Part shown: positions 1-5,478 of the stretch, in pieces | How positions within the stretch are numbered: position 1 is the stretch's first letter | Layout of the letters: the number at the start of each line of letters is the position of its first letter | Source of the DNA: Actinomycetes bacterium | GTDB taxonomy: Bacteria; Actinomycetota; Acidimicrobiia; Acidimicrobiales; RAAP-2 | NCBI GenBank assembly: GCA_021791615.1 | Contig: JAJYWG010000145.1 | Location: forward strand, 1-7,921 | Length of the DNA stretch: 7,921 nucleotides | Direction of reading: 5' to 3' | Program-made: the position numbers and the translations under genes | The notes under the pieces: generated by a model | The model's database searches: none | Told to the model about the DNA's origin: nothing | Seen by the model: the letters and a program-made list of their open reading frames with translations, nothing else

Positions 1-160
1 CCGGCAGGTCGCCCAGCAGCGCCGGGTTGTCCACCCGGCGCGAGACCTCCTCGAGCTCCCTCACCGCTACCGCCGAGACCGACATCCGCTCACGGGCGGC
101 CAGCCGTTCCAGGCGCTCGACAACCTCGTCGGGCACGTTGCGAAGGTAGATCGTCCTCAT
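1..160 (-). CDS. Antitoxin, VapB/FitA-type ribbon-helix-helix (partial)
   Basis: This gene is cut off by the left edge; 53 N-terminal residues are visible and no stop is reached. The protein starts [21 protein letters not shown] short beta strand (TIYLRNVP) is followed by two helices, the second being [15 protein letters not shown]. This is the DNA-binding half of FitA/VapB antitoxins, which neutralise PIN-domain RNases and repress their own operon as a complex. The usual size is 70-90 residues, so about 20-35 residues and any toxin gene should lie to the left. The ATG is supported by the strand arriving directly at the start and by a -10-like hexamer only 8 nt upstream, which suggests a leaderless mRNA. 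The gene has the same orientation as the Lrp-type gene upstream (62-nt gap) but appears to have its own promoter. The family call is fairly sure; the toxin partner is inferred. Confidence 0.8.
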   Translation of the reverse strand, partial: MRTIYLRNVPDEVVERLERLAARERMSVSAVAVRELEEVSRRVDNPALLGDLP

Positions 161-177
161 GTCGCACTATGCTAGCA
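161..177 (-). promoter_or_regulatory. Putative leaderless promoter and operator of the antitoxin gene
   Basis: On the minus strand TAGCAT (169-174) fits the actinobacterial -10 pattern TANNNT and is separated by exactly 8 nt from the ATG, the spacing expected for transcription starting at the A of ATG. No good -35 hexamer is visible. The -10 overlaps a perfect 8-bp palindrome, TGCTAGCA (170-177), a plausible half-site or operator for autorepression by the RHH antitoxin. There is no Shine-Dalgarno sequence in the 8-nt gap. The assignment rests on pattern only. Confidence 0.5.
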
Positions 178-222
178 GATCCGTTGCATGCCGCCTGATG
201 CCCCTTGTCGAAGGTGCAGGTG

Positions 223-1209
223 TCAGGGCATGGCGGCCATGGCGCCACCCGCAGGCGCGGCTCGCTTTACGGTCCGGATGAGCAGGGAGACCTCGGTCGT
301 CTTGATCCCGGGGAGTGGAGCGAGTCGCCCCGTCAGGTACTCGTACAGGCTGCTCGGGTCGCGGCAGACGATCGCCGCCATGAGGTTCGTCGGTCCGGTG
401 GTCGCCGACACGAACGGCACCTCGACGTGCTGCGCCATCGCCGTGCCGACCGCATCGAGTTGTGCGGGTTCGATGGAGGCCCAGAGCATGGCGTGCACCT
501 CCGCCCCGAACACGCCCGGGTCGATGTCCACATCGAACTGCAGGACGCCACTGTGTCGCAGGTCAGCGATACGACGCCGGATCGTCGACTCGTGCCAGCC
601 GATCGCCGACGCGAGGAAGGCGCTGGAGGCTCTTCCGTCACCGGCGAGGAGGTCGACCAGCCGCTCGTCATGGGTGTCGAGCGAGCCGACACGCCCTCCG
701 GGCTTGTCGGCGGGTGTGTGACGCAACCTGGCGCAGGCCTCCTCGTCCAGTGCCTGGGTGAGGCGCGGCAGGGCGGGCGGGCTGTAGTCGTGCAAGAGCG
801 CATAGGCGCTTAGCGACACAACGCGCCGGCTAGCCGACAGGCCGGCGAGGAGGACCTCGTCACGCTGCTCGGAGCTGCGCGCCTGCAGCGAGCAGACGAC
901 CTCGGCGCCTCCGGAGGCGAGCCCGACCCAGGTGGTGTCCGGCCGGCGGGCGAGCGCGCCGGCAAGGCCGGCGGATGCACCCGGCACGCACTGCATCCGC
1001 ACGTACCAGTCGACCCAGCCGGCGAGCGGGGCGACCACCCTGCCGGTCACCCGGAGGCCGGCGACGTCCTGGAGGCGGCGGTAGCGACGGGCAACGGTCT
1101 GTGGGGAAGCCCCCACGACATCCGCGAGCACCCGGAAGGGAACTCTGGGTTCGACGATCAAGCCATGGATGATCCGCTCATCAAGTCCATCTATGCCAGC
1201 TGTCTCCAC
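223..1209 (-). CDS. Lrp/AsnC-family transcriptional regulator, two-module form
   Basis: A 328-residue protein about twice the length of a classical Lrp/AsnC regulator (about 150), built as a tandem duplication. Module one has an AsnC-type HTH at about residues 9-55 (LDERIIHGL, then LADVVGASPQTVARRYRRL) and a weaker ligand-binding-like region at about 60-145. Module two has a second HTH at about 180-228 (DERLVDLLAGDG, then ASAIGWHESTIRRRIADL) and a clear RAM/ACT-like domain at about 236-315. Family members bind DNA as oligomers and sense amino acids or other small molecules; the ligand here cannot be read. The start is GTG at 1209 because an in-frame TGA lies five codons upstream. A -10-like TAGCCT 8 nt before the GTG suggests a leaderless message. 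The gene is divergent from the MFS operon, so local control of that operon and autoregulation are the natural inference. A short Ala/Met-rich tail follows the RAM domain. Confidence 0.88.
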   Translation of the reverse strand: METAGIDGLDERIIHGLIVEPRVPFRVLADVVGASPQTVARRYRRLQDVAGLRVTGRVVAPLAGWVDWYVRMQCVPGASAGLAGALARRPDTTWVGLASGGAEVVCSLQARSSEQRDEVLLAGLSASRRVVSLSAYALLHDYSPPALPRLTQALDEEACARLRHTPADKPGGRVGSLDTHDERLVDLLAGDGRASSAFLASAIGWHESTIRRRIADLRHSGVLQFDVDIDPGVFGAEVHAMLWASIEPAQLDAVGTAMAQHVEVPFVSATTGPTNLMAAIVCRDPSSLYEYLTGRLAPLPGIKTTEVSLLIRTVKRAAPAGGAMAAMP

Positions 1210-1217
1210 GGCTGCCC

Positions 1218-1236
1218 AGGCTAGTCATGTACATGA
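1218..1236 (-). promoter_or_regulatory. Regulator promoter -10 with adjoining 12-bp palindromic operator candidate
   Basis: On the minus strand TAGCCT (1218-1223) matches TANNNT and lies 8 nt before the GTG of the Lrp/AsnC-type gene. Directly upstream of it is the perfect palindrome TCATGTACATGA (1225-1236), in the spacer where a bound repressor would block RNA polymerase. Known Lrp/AsnC proteins bind short, degenerate palindromes, so this is a good operator candidate for autoregulation and perhaps for control of the divergent efflux operon. The palindrome is seen directly; its role is inferred. Confidence 0.5.
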
Positions 1237-1428
1237 TCCGGCAAAATCAGCAGCCTTAGTGGACCGCCTCGCCGCTCAGAGCGAGGATCGTGGTGGGCGA
1301 CGAGCACCTGCACGGCGCTCAGCGATGCGCCCGGCCACCAGCTGCCTGCCGGCCGCACCGGCGCCACACGATCGACGACGTCGGACCGTGCGCCCGTCGC
1401 CGTCCACCCGACCCGAAAGGACCTGCCC
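1237..1428 (+). promoter_or_regulatory. Upstream region of the efflux operon with a small hairpin
   Basis: About 190 nt separate the palindrome from the first start codon of the MFS gene. I see no convincing -35/-10 pair on the plus strand. A hairpin with stem CCTCGC/GCGAGG (1267-1272 and 1281-1286, 8-nt loop) lies in what would be promoter or 5' leader. Short open frames here run into downstream genes in other frames and carry no family signal. The promoter should lie here because the preceding gene is divergent. Confidence 0.35.
1415..1421 (+). promoter_or_regulatory. Ribosome binding site for the upstream MFS start
   Basis: GAAAGGA ends 7 nt before the ATG at 1429, a good Shine-Dalgarno match and spacing. 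It supports the longer form of the transporter. A competing site, AGGAG at 1482-1486, lies 8 nt before an in-frame ATG at 1495, so the choice of start is open. Confidence 0.55.
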
Positions 1429-3093
1429 ATGGCCACCATCCCCTTGATCACCAGAGCCCGACGCCGCAGCGCTGCTCGTACAGGAGACACCGCGATGAGG
1501 GGGACTGACGGAGTCACCGGCTCACCAGGCGCCACCCGACCCGGCGGTCCCCCGGGCAAGGCGGAGCCCAAGAGAGGAACCGCCCTGGCACTGGCGGTGG
1601 TCATGACCGGGGTGCTCATCACTGCCGTCGACACCACCATCGTGGTCCTCGCCCTCCCCGAGATCGAGCGCGGCCTTCACGTGGCTCTGACCTCGGTGAT
1701 CTGGGTGATCATCGGGTACCTCCTTGTCATCACCTTGCTCGCGTCGCAGGTCGGCCGGCTCGGCGACATGTTCGGGCGGGTGCGGATGTACGAGGCAGGC
1801 TTCGTCGTCTTCATCGTCGTCTCAGCGCTGTGCGCCCTGTCGTGGGACGAGGCCTCGATCATCGTCTTCCGGCTCATCCAAGGCATCGGTGCCGCGCTGG
1901 TGACGGCGAACAGCGGTGCCGTCATCGCCGACCTCTTCCCCCCCGAGAAGCGGGGTAAGGCCTACGGCTACAACGGCATGGGCTACAGCGTGGGCGCCGT
2001 GCTCGGCATCGTGCTCGGCGGCCTCATCGTCACCTACGTCTCGTGGCGGTGGATCTTCTGGATCAACGTGCCGATCGGTGCCGTGGCGGTGCTCGTCGCG
2101 TTTCGGGTGCTCCGCGACACGGGCAAGCGCGAACGTCGCCGGATCGACCTCGCCGGGATGGTCACGGCCGGCCTCGGCCTCTTCGGCATCCTCTGGGCGG
2201 TCACCAACCTGGCAACCAGACCGCTCGACGCGACGTTGGTGGGCTTCATCGTCGGAGGAGTGGTGTGCCTGGTGGTCTTCGTGCTCGTGGAGCGGACGCG
2301 GAGCGACCCGATGGTGCGCCTGTCGATCTTCCGGGTGCCGACCATGTCCCCCTCGCTGCTCGCATCCCTGTTCCAGGGTCTCGCCAACTACGCCGTCCTG
2401 TTCCTGATCCTCATGTACCTCCAGGGACCCCGGGGCCTGTCGCCGCTCGACGCGTCGTTGCTGCTCGTGCCGGGCTACCTCATCGGGGGCGCCATTGGGC
2501 CGTTGTCGGGAAGGATGGCCGACAAGGTCGGGCCGGTCATCCCGGCGACCGTGGGCCTTGCGGTCCAAGTGGTGGCGCTGTTCATCTACGCGCACCTCGG
2601 CAACCACACCGGGCTGTGGCTCGTGGTGATCGGGAGCGTCGTGAACGGCATCGGCGCGAGCAGCTTCTTCCCGGCCAACAACTCAGCGGTGATGAAGGCG
2701 TCGCCCCGCGAGGTCTTCGGGGTGTCCTCTGGGATGCTCCGAACCTTTCAGAACACCGGGATGGTCTTCTCGTTCTCGATGGCCATCCTCATCGCGTCAC
2801 GCTCGATCCCTCGCCAGGTAGCCTTCGCCGTCTTCGTCGGCACCGCGAAGCTCCACGGGCACATCGCTTCCATCTTCACGAGCGGCTTGCACGCCGCCTT
2901 CTACGCGTCGATGAGCTTCCTCGCGCTCGCCGCTGTCCTCTCTGGAATGCGAGGCCGGCAGGGTCCCGTGCGGCACGTCGACCTGCCGGTCGCCGAGCAC
3001 CTCGGCTCGGAGTCGCACGCTCGCTCCCGCTCGCTGCCCGGTCTGGCCGGCAAGGGCGATACACCGCATCAGACAGCCGCTGACCCCTCCTGA
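1429..3093 (+). CDS. DHA2-family MFS multidrug efflux transporter (EmrB/QacA-like, 14 TM)
   Basis: A 554-residue inner-membrane antiporter of the drug:H+ antiporter-2 family. Fourteen hydrophobic segments can be counted from about residue 51 to the helix ending near LAAVLSGMRG. Motif D1 is in TM1 (ITAVDTTIVVLALP, D68). Motif A is in loop 2-3 (GRLGDMFGRVR, D113). The TM4 arginine motif is FRLIQG (R148), and WRWIFWINVPIG opens TM6, as is typical of EmrB-like proteins. In motif C of TM5 the usual GPxxGG reads GIVLGG, with Ile194 in place of Pro. The substrate cannot be deduced. The tail after TM14 is long and polar (about 60 residues). A second in-frame ATG at 1495 with its own AGGAG would give 532 residues and a 28-residue N-terminal tail, equally plausible. 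It is the first gene of an operon with the oxidoreductase 19 nt downstream and is divergent from the Lrp/AsnC-type regulator, its probable controller. Confidence 0.9.
   Translation: MATIPLITRARRRSAARTGDTAMRGTDGVTGSPGATRPGGPPGKAEPKRGTALALAVVMTGVLITAVDTTIVVLALPEIERGLHVALTSVIWVIIGYLLVITLLASQVGRLGDMFGRVRMYEAGFVVFIVVSALCALSWDEASIIVFRLIQGIGAALVTANSGAVIADLFPPEKRGKAYGYNGMGYSVGAVLGIVLGGLIVTYVSWRWIFWINVPIGAVAVLVAFRVLRDTGKRERRRIDLAGMVTAGLGLFGILWAVTNLATRPLDATLVGFIVGGVVCLVVFVLVERTRSDPMVRLSIFRVPTMSPSLLASLFQGLANYAVLFLILMYLQGPRGLSPLDASLLLVPGYLIGGAIGPLSGRMADKVGPVIPATVGLAVQVVALFIYAHLGNHTGLWLVVIGSVVNGIGASSFFPANNSAVMKASPREVFGVSSGMLRTFQNTGMVFSFSMAILIASRSIPRQVAFAVFVGTAKLHGHIASIFTSGLHAAFYASMSFLALAAVLSGMRGRQGPVRHVDLPVAEHLGSESHARSRSLPGLAGKGDTPHQTAADPS
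1482..1486 (+). promoter_or_regulatory. Alternative ribosome binding site within the MFS gene
   Basis: AGGAG ends 8 nt before the in-frame ATG at 1495. It is a stronger Shine-Dalgarno core than that of the upstream start, and the 22 codons between the two starts have weaker third-position GC than the transporter body. The real N-terminus may therefore be here, or both forms may be made. Confidence 0.4.
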
Positions 3094-3112
3094 ACAGAAA
3101 GGCACGAAGACA

Positions 3113-3721
3113 ATGAACATCGCACTCATCGGTGCAACCGGACAGGTGGGCTCCCGAGTTCTTGCGGAGCTGCTCCTCCGCAACCACACGGTTACGGCCA
3201 TCGTGCGCCGCCCGGAGGAGGTGCCGGTGCGTCCCGGCATCACGGCAAGGCGCGGCGACGCAGCGAACGAGAAGGACCTCTCGTCCCTGCTCGCCGGTCA
3301 TGACGCCATCGTCAGCTCGTTGCGCTTCTCGCAGGTCGATCCGCACAAGCTGCTCGGCGCGGTCCGCGCCTCCGGGGTGAGTCGGTACGTCGTCGTGGGC
3401 GGAGCCGGAAGCCTCGAGGTCTCGCCCGGCGTCAAGTTGATCGACACCGAGCGCATCCCGGAACAGGTCAGGCCGGAGGCCGCGGCCGGCGTCGTCTTCC
3501 TCGACCTGCTGCGCGAGGAATCGGAGCTCGACTGGACCTTCGTCTCTCCTTCCGTGACGTTCGCCCCAGGGGAGCGCACGGGGAGCTTCCGCATCGGTGA
3601 CGACGCCCTCCTCACCGGCCCGGAGGGAAGCCGGATCTCCTTCGAGGACTTCGCCCTCGCGCTGGTCGACGAGCTCGAGACCACCGCACACCCGCGGCGG
3701 CGCTTCACCGTCGGGTACTGA
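3113..3721 (+). CDS. NAD(P)-binding Rossmann oxidoreductase (NADH-flavin reductase-like, atypical SDR)
   Basis: A 202-residue cytosolic protein starting MNIALIGATGQVGSRV. The nucleotide-binding GATGQVG (residues 7-13) opens a Rossmann fold, and Arg32-Arg33 at the end of strand 2 favour NADPH over NADH. RGDA (48-51) and VVGGAGSLEV (94-103) are further strand/loop signatures. The C-terminal part, DWTFVSPS (140-147) through ISFEDFALALVDELE, matches the short atypical SDR group often annotated as putative NADH-flavin reductase (COG2910-like). Length is normal for the group. No Tyr-x-x-x-Lys catalytic pair is evident, as is usual there. The substrate is unknown. The start is supported by GAAAGG ending 10 nt upstream. 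It lies 19 nt after the MFS stop and is surely cotranscribed; a role in modifying the compound exported or in the linked stress response is only inferred. Confidence 0.86.
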   Translation: MNIALIGATGQVGSRVLAELLLRNHTVTAIVRRPEEVPVRPGITARRGDAANEKDLSSLLAGHDAIVSSLRFSQVDPHKLLGAVRASGVSRYVVVGGAGSLEVSPGVKLIDTERIPEQVRPEAAAGVVFLDLLREESELDWTFVSPSVTFAPGERTGSFRIGDDALLTGPEGSRISFEDFALALVDELETTAHPRRRFTVGY

Positions 3722-3737
3722 CGCTCGGACGCAGGAG

Positions 3738-3767
3738 GCGGCCACGTAGAAACGTGCCCGTGGCCGC
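3738..3767 (+). terminator. Hairpin terminator after the efflux operon
   Basis: A perfect 9-bp stem, GCGGCCACG (3738-3746) with CGTGGCCGC (3759-3767), encloses a 12-nt loop and begins 16 nt after the oxidoreductase stop. There is no clear T tract, which is common for GC-rich actinobacterial terminators. The position, directly after the last gene of the operon, supports the call. Confidence 0.6.
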
Positions 3768-3779
3768 TCGTGCCCCGCC

Positions 3780-4292
3780 TTGGTCGTCACCGACGCGGGC
3801 CGTAGCGGGCTGGGGGCACACTCTGCTCGTCTTGGCCGCTCCCACATCGGCGTCCAACCGCCACTCCACTGGGTGACTCCGTCAGGGGTGGCGAGAGCAG
3901 GGCAGCCGCTATGGCTGCGGTATGTGGGAAGATCGCATCGGAAAGGTGCCCTTTCGTCAGGTGTCGGATGGTTGTGTCGCAACTCCCATCCTTCCTGGTG
4001 GAAGGGCATTTTCCGCAGATGGTCAGGCGCTACTTCCCCTGGTCAGCTGTGCTTTGGCGGTGGATCCAGGCTCAGTTCCTGAGTCGAACCCGGAGGTCAG
4101 CGGGGTTCGAGTACCGGAGGTCAACACGCCCGACGTCAGCAGGCGAATCGGCGAACACCCCTTGGTCGGCCGTGAACAATATGGCGCACCACCCGCCACC
4201 CAACTCCAGCACTGGCAGCTGTTCCCTACCGGTGAGGCGGGTCATCGGGAACGGCGCCCTCACGAAGCCACCGGGTCAGTAGCGGGTCCTAG
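3780..4292. other. Gene-poor stretch, no recognisable coding content
   Basis: About 510 nt without a gene I can support. Open frames of 60-124 codons exist on both strands but overlap one another, lack convincing ribosome sites and have no family signature. Base composition looks less GC-rich than in the flanking genes. Small structures seen are a 6-bp hairpin CCTTCC-TGGT-GGAAGG (3990-4005) followed by GCATTTT, and an 8-bp inverted repeat TCGAACCC/GGGTTCGA (4084-4091 and 4103-4110). It borders a pseudogene and is probably decayed or laterally acquired DNA. Confidence 0.4.
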
Positions 4293-4620
4293 CTAGTTCG
4301 GTTCGGCTCGGCGCCACACGAGGACCGAGTTGACGGTGTTGCCGCTCGACTGGATGGGGCTCTCGGTGCCGAGGTGCAAGGAGTCGCCCTCGCTCTTGAC
4401 CCGTCGCGGCTGCGTCTGGCCGGTCCAGTCGGGGAACAGCGACACGAACATCGAGTGGGTGAGCGTCTGGCGTTCCTCGTCCACGTGGAACGGGCCGCAG
4501 TAGGCGATGTAGGAGGTCGCCTCCTTCTGGTAGTCCTCGGGGGGTGCCCGCGAACCAGTCTCCGGTGGTGAAGTTCGGCCGGTCCGCGCGCCAGGGACAG
4601 CGTGGATCGCCCGTCGCGCG
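4293..4620 (-). pseudogene. Lipocalin-like-domain protein, truncated and frameshifted
   Basis: The last 81 codons (4293-4538) read EDYQKEATSYIAYCGPFHVD, then HSMFVSLFPDWTGQ, then SVLVWRRAEPN and a stop. This is the C-terminal half of the small lipocalin-like domain family (about 140-150 residues; barrel proteins of unknown ligand). The preceding residues ADRPNFTTGDWFAGTP continue the same family pattern but in another frame. The junction is a run of six G on the plus strand (4539-4544), where five would restore the frame. Just before that, RDGRSTLSLAR (from about 4618) fits the family in a third frame, implying a second small indel in a GC repeat near 4588-4593. Upstream of this the similarity fades and a TGA is met, so roughly 40 N-terminal residues are missing. 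The homopolymer shift alone could be a sequencing error, but two shifts plus the lost N-terminus point to a real pseudogene. Confidence 0.72.
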
Positions 4621-4861
4621 AGCCTTGGAACGAATGCTCGCAAGAAGCTCACAGCCGGCCCCTCTACACATTCCCCTCTCAGGCAGGATATTGCGGGATA
4701 CAAGGACTGGCAAGGCGCACGACGGGCCGGAGTTCGGGCTACTGATCCACGATGGCCGGCGACCGAGTCTTCCCGGAACGGGCTGGCCGTTGCGCACGGT
4801 TTGGCCCGGTGCGTCAAGGCGCCAGCCACTGGGTTGTGACGTGTGTCCGACGTTGCCGCAT

Positions 4862-4999
4862 CCCACGCGCAAATGCGAGGGGCGTCATGTGATCAGGCCA
4901 CCCATGAATGATGAGGGTCGGAACGACGATCTCGCCCAAGCCGGTGGTGGCGTCGTAGGAGACGGACGCCCGGCGCTGGAACTTCCACGCCCATCGGGA
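4862..4999 (-). pseudogene. Alpha/beta hydrolase fragment
   Basis: About 46 codons follow an in-frame TAG at 5000-5002 and read WAWKFQRRASVSYDATTGLG, then EIVVPTLIIHGWPDHMTP, then LAFARG. The core strand VPTLIIHG followed by WPDHMTP is the beta-strand/catalytic-acid region of the alpha/beta hydrolase fold (commonly HGxxDxxVP), and the stretch before it resembles the end of the cap domain. The nucleophile elbow (GxSxG) and the catalytic His are absent; the frame continues without family signal to a TGA at 4814-4816. This is a small remnant of a gene that once read toward the lipocalin-like pseudogene. The family call is reasonably sure from the pattern; the exact limits are not. Confidence 0.6.
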
Positions 5000-5002
5000 C
5001 TA

Positions 5003-5356
5003 TCGCTCGCCGGACATTGGGAGACGCCTCAAGAGAGGAAGGAGAGTCGCCTTTTGGTCGTGGCCGCGGCCTGGAGACTGTGGCAGCCCTTGGAGATGGT
5101 GGCATGGAGTGCGCAATCTGGTGAACAGCCCGACCGGCACTTCAACCACTGGGGCCCCGAAGGATGGCGGAGCCTCCCGACGTCCGAGCTGTCGATGCGA
5201 TGCCTCGGCGGAGGAGCCGCAGAGACGCCCCGACGCGCCTCGCCATCGCCTCGTCACGAGCCGCCCCGGCATGTGGGCGGTCGGCGGGCTCGGCGTCACT
5301 GCTCCGACCCCCCGCAGGTGGAAGGTTCCGCGGCCTCGACCAGTGCGTCGAAGGGC
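5003..5356. other. Gene-poor stretch, no recognisable coding content
   Basis: About 350 nt upstream of the hydrolase fragment. Every strand has open frames because of the GC content, but their translations are Arg/Pro/Gly-rich, mutually overlapping and without family motifs. One long plus-strand frame here (4544-5629) runs antisense through both pseudogene remnants and into the integrase gene and is not credible. Nothing else was identified. Confidence 0.4.
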
Positions 5357-5442
5357 GGCCGGCGAGAGACCGGGCCACGCGGCCTATCTTTCGGGGCCGG
5401 GTCGCTTGGAGGGCGCCCGCCGGGGTCGGTCTCTCGCCGGCC
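5357..5442. repeat. Perfect 16-bp inverted repeat downstream of the integrase
   Basis: GGCCGGCGAGAGACCG (5357-5372) and its exact reverse complement CGGTCTCTCGCCGGCC (5427-5442) enclose 54 nt that contain smaller self-complementary pieces (GGCC-ACGC-GGCC and GGGCGCCC). The structure begins 36 nt past the integrase stop. It may be a branched transcription terminator for the xis-int operon, a structured RNA, or a recombination-site component. The arms are seen directly; the function is not established. Confidence 0.7.
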
Positions 5443-5478
5443 TGGATACCACAGTGCCGCTCGGGGGCGGGGGCGCAA

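Noticed and set aside
1822..2607. Minus-strand frame of 261 codons rich in His, Glu and Arg
   Set aside because: It is the antisense shadow of the MFS transporter; the charged composition is the expected complement of hydrophobic codons.
2876..4009. Minus-strand frame of 377 codons across the oxidoreductase
   Set aside because: It is antisense to a gene with a clear Rossmann motif and crosses the operon terminator; no domain is visible.
4084..4110. Sequence resembling the tRNA-Glu T-arm (12 of 13 bases shared with 7360-7372, ten in a row), possible left att site
   Set aside because: The match covers only the T-loop consensus, stops abruptly at 4111, and also forms a local inverted repeat with 4084-4091. 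It is too short to distinguish from chance.
3911..4282. Plus-strand frames of 123-124 codons as possible small genes
   Set aside because: Two frames overlap over the same interval, neither has a good ribosome site, and the translations contain no recognisable motif.
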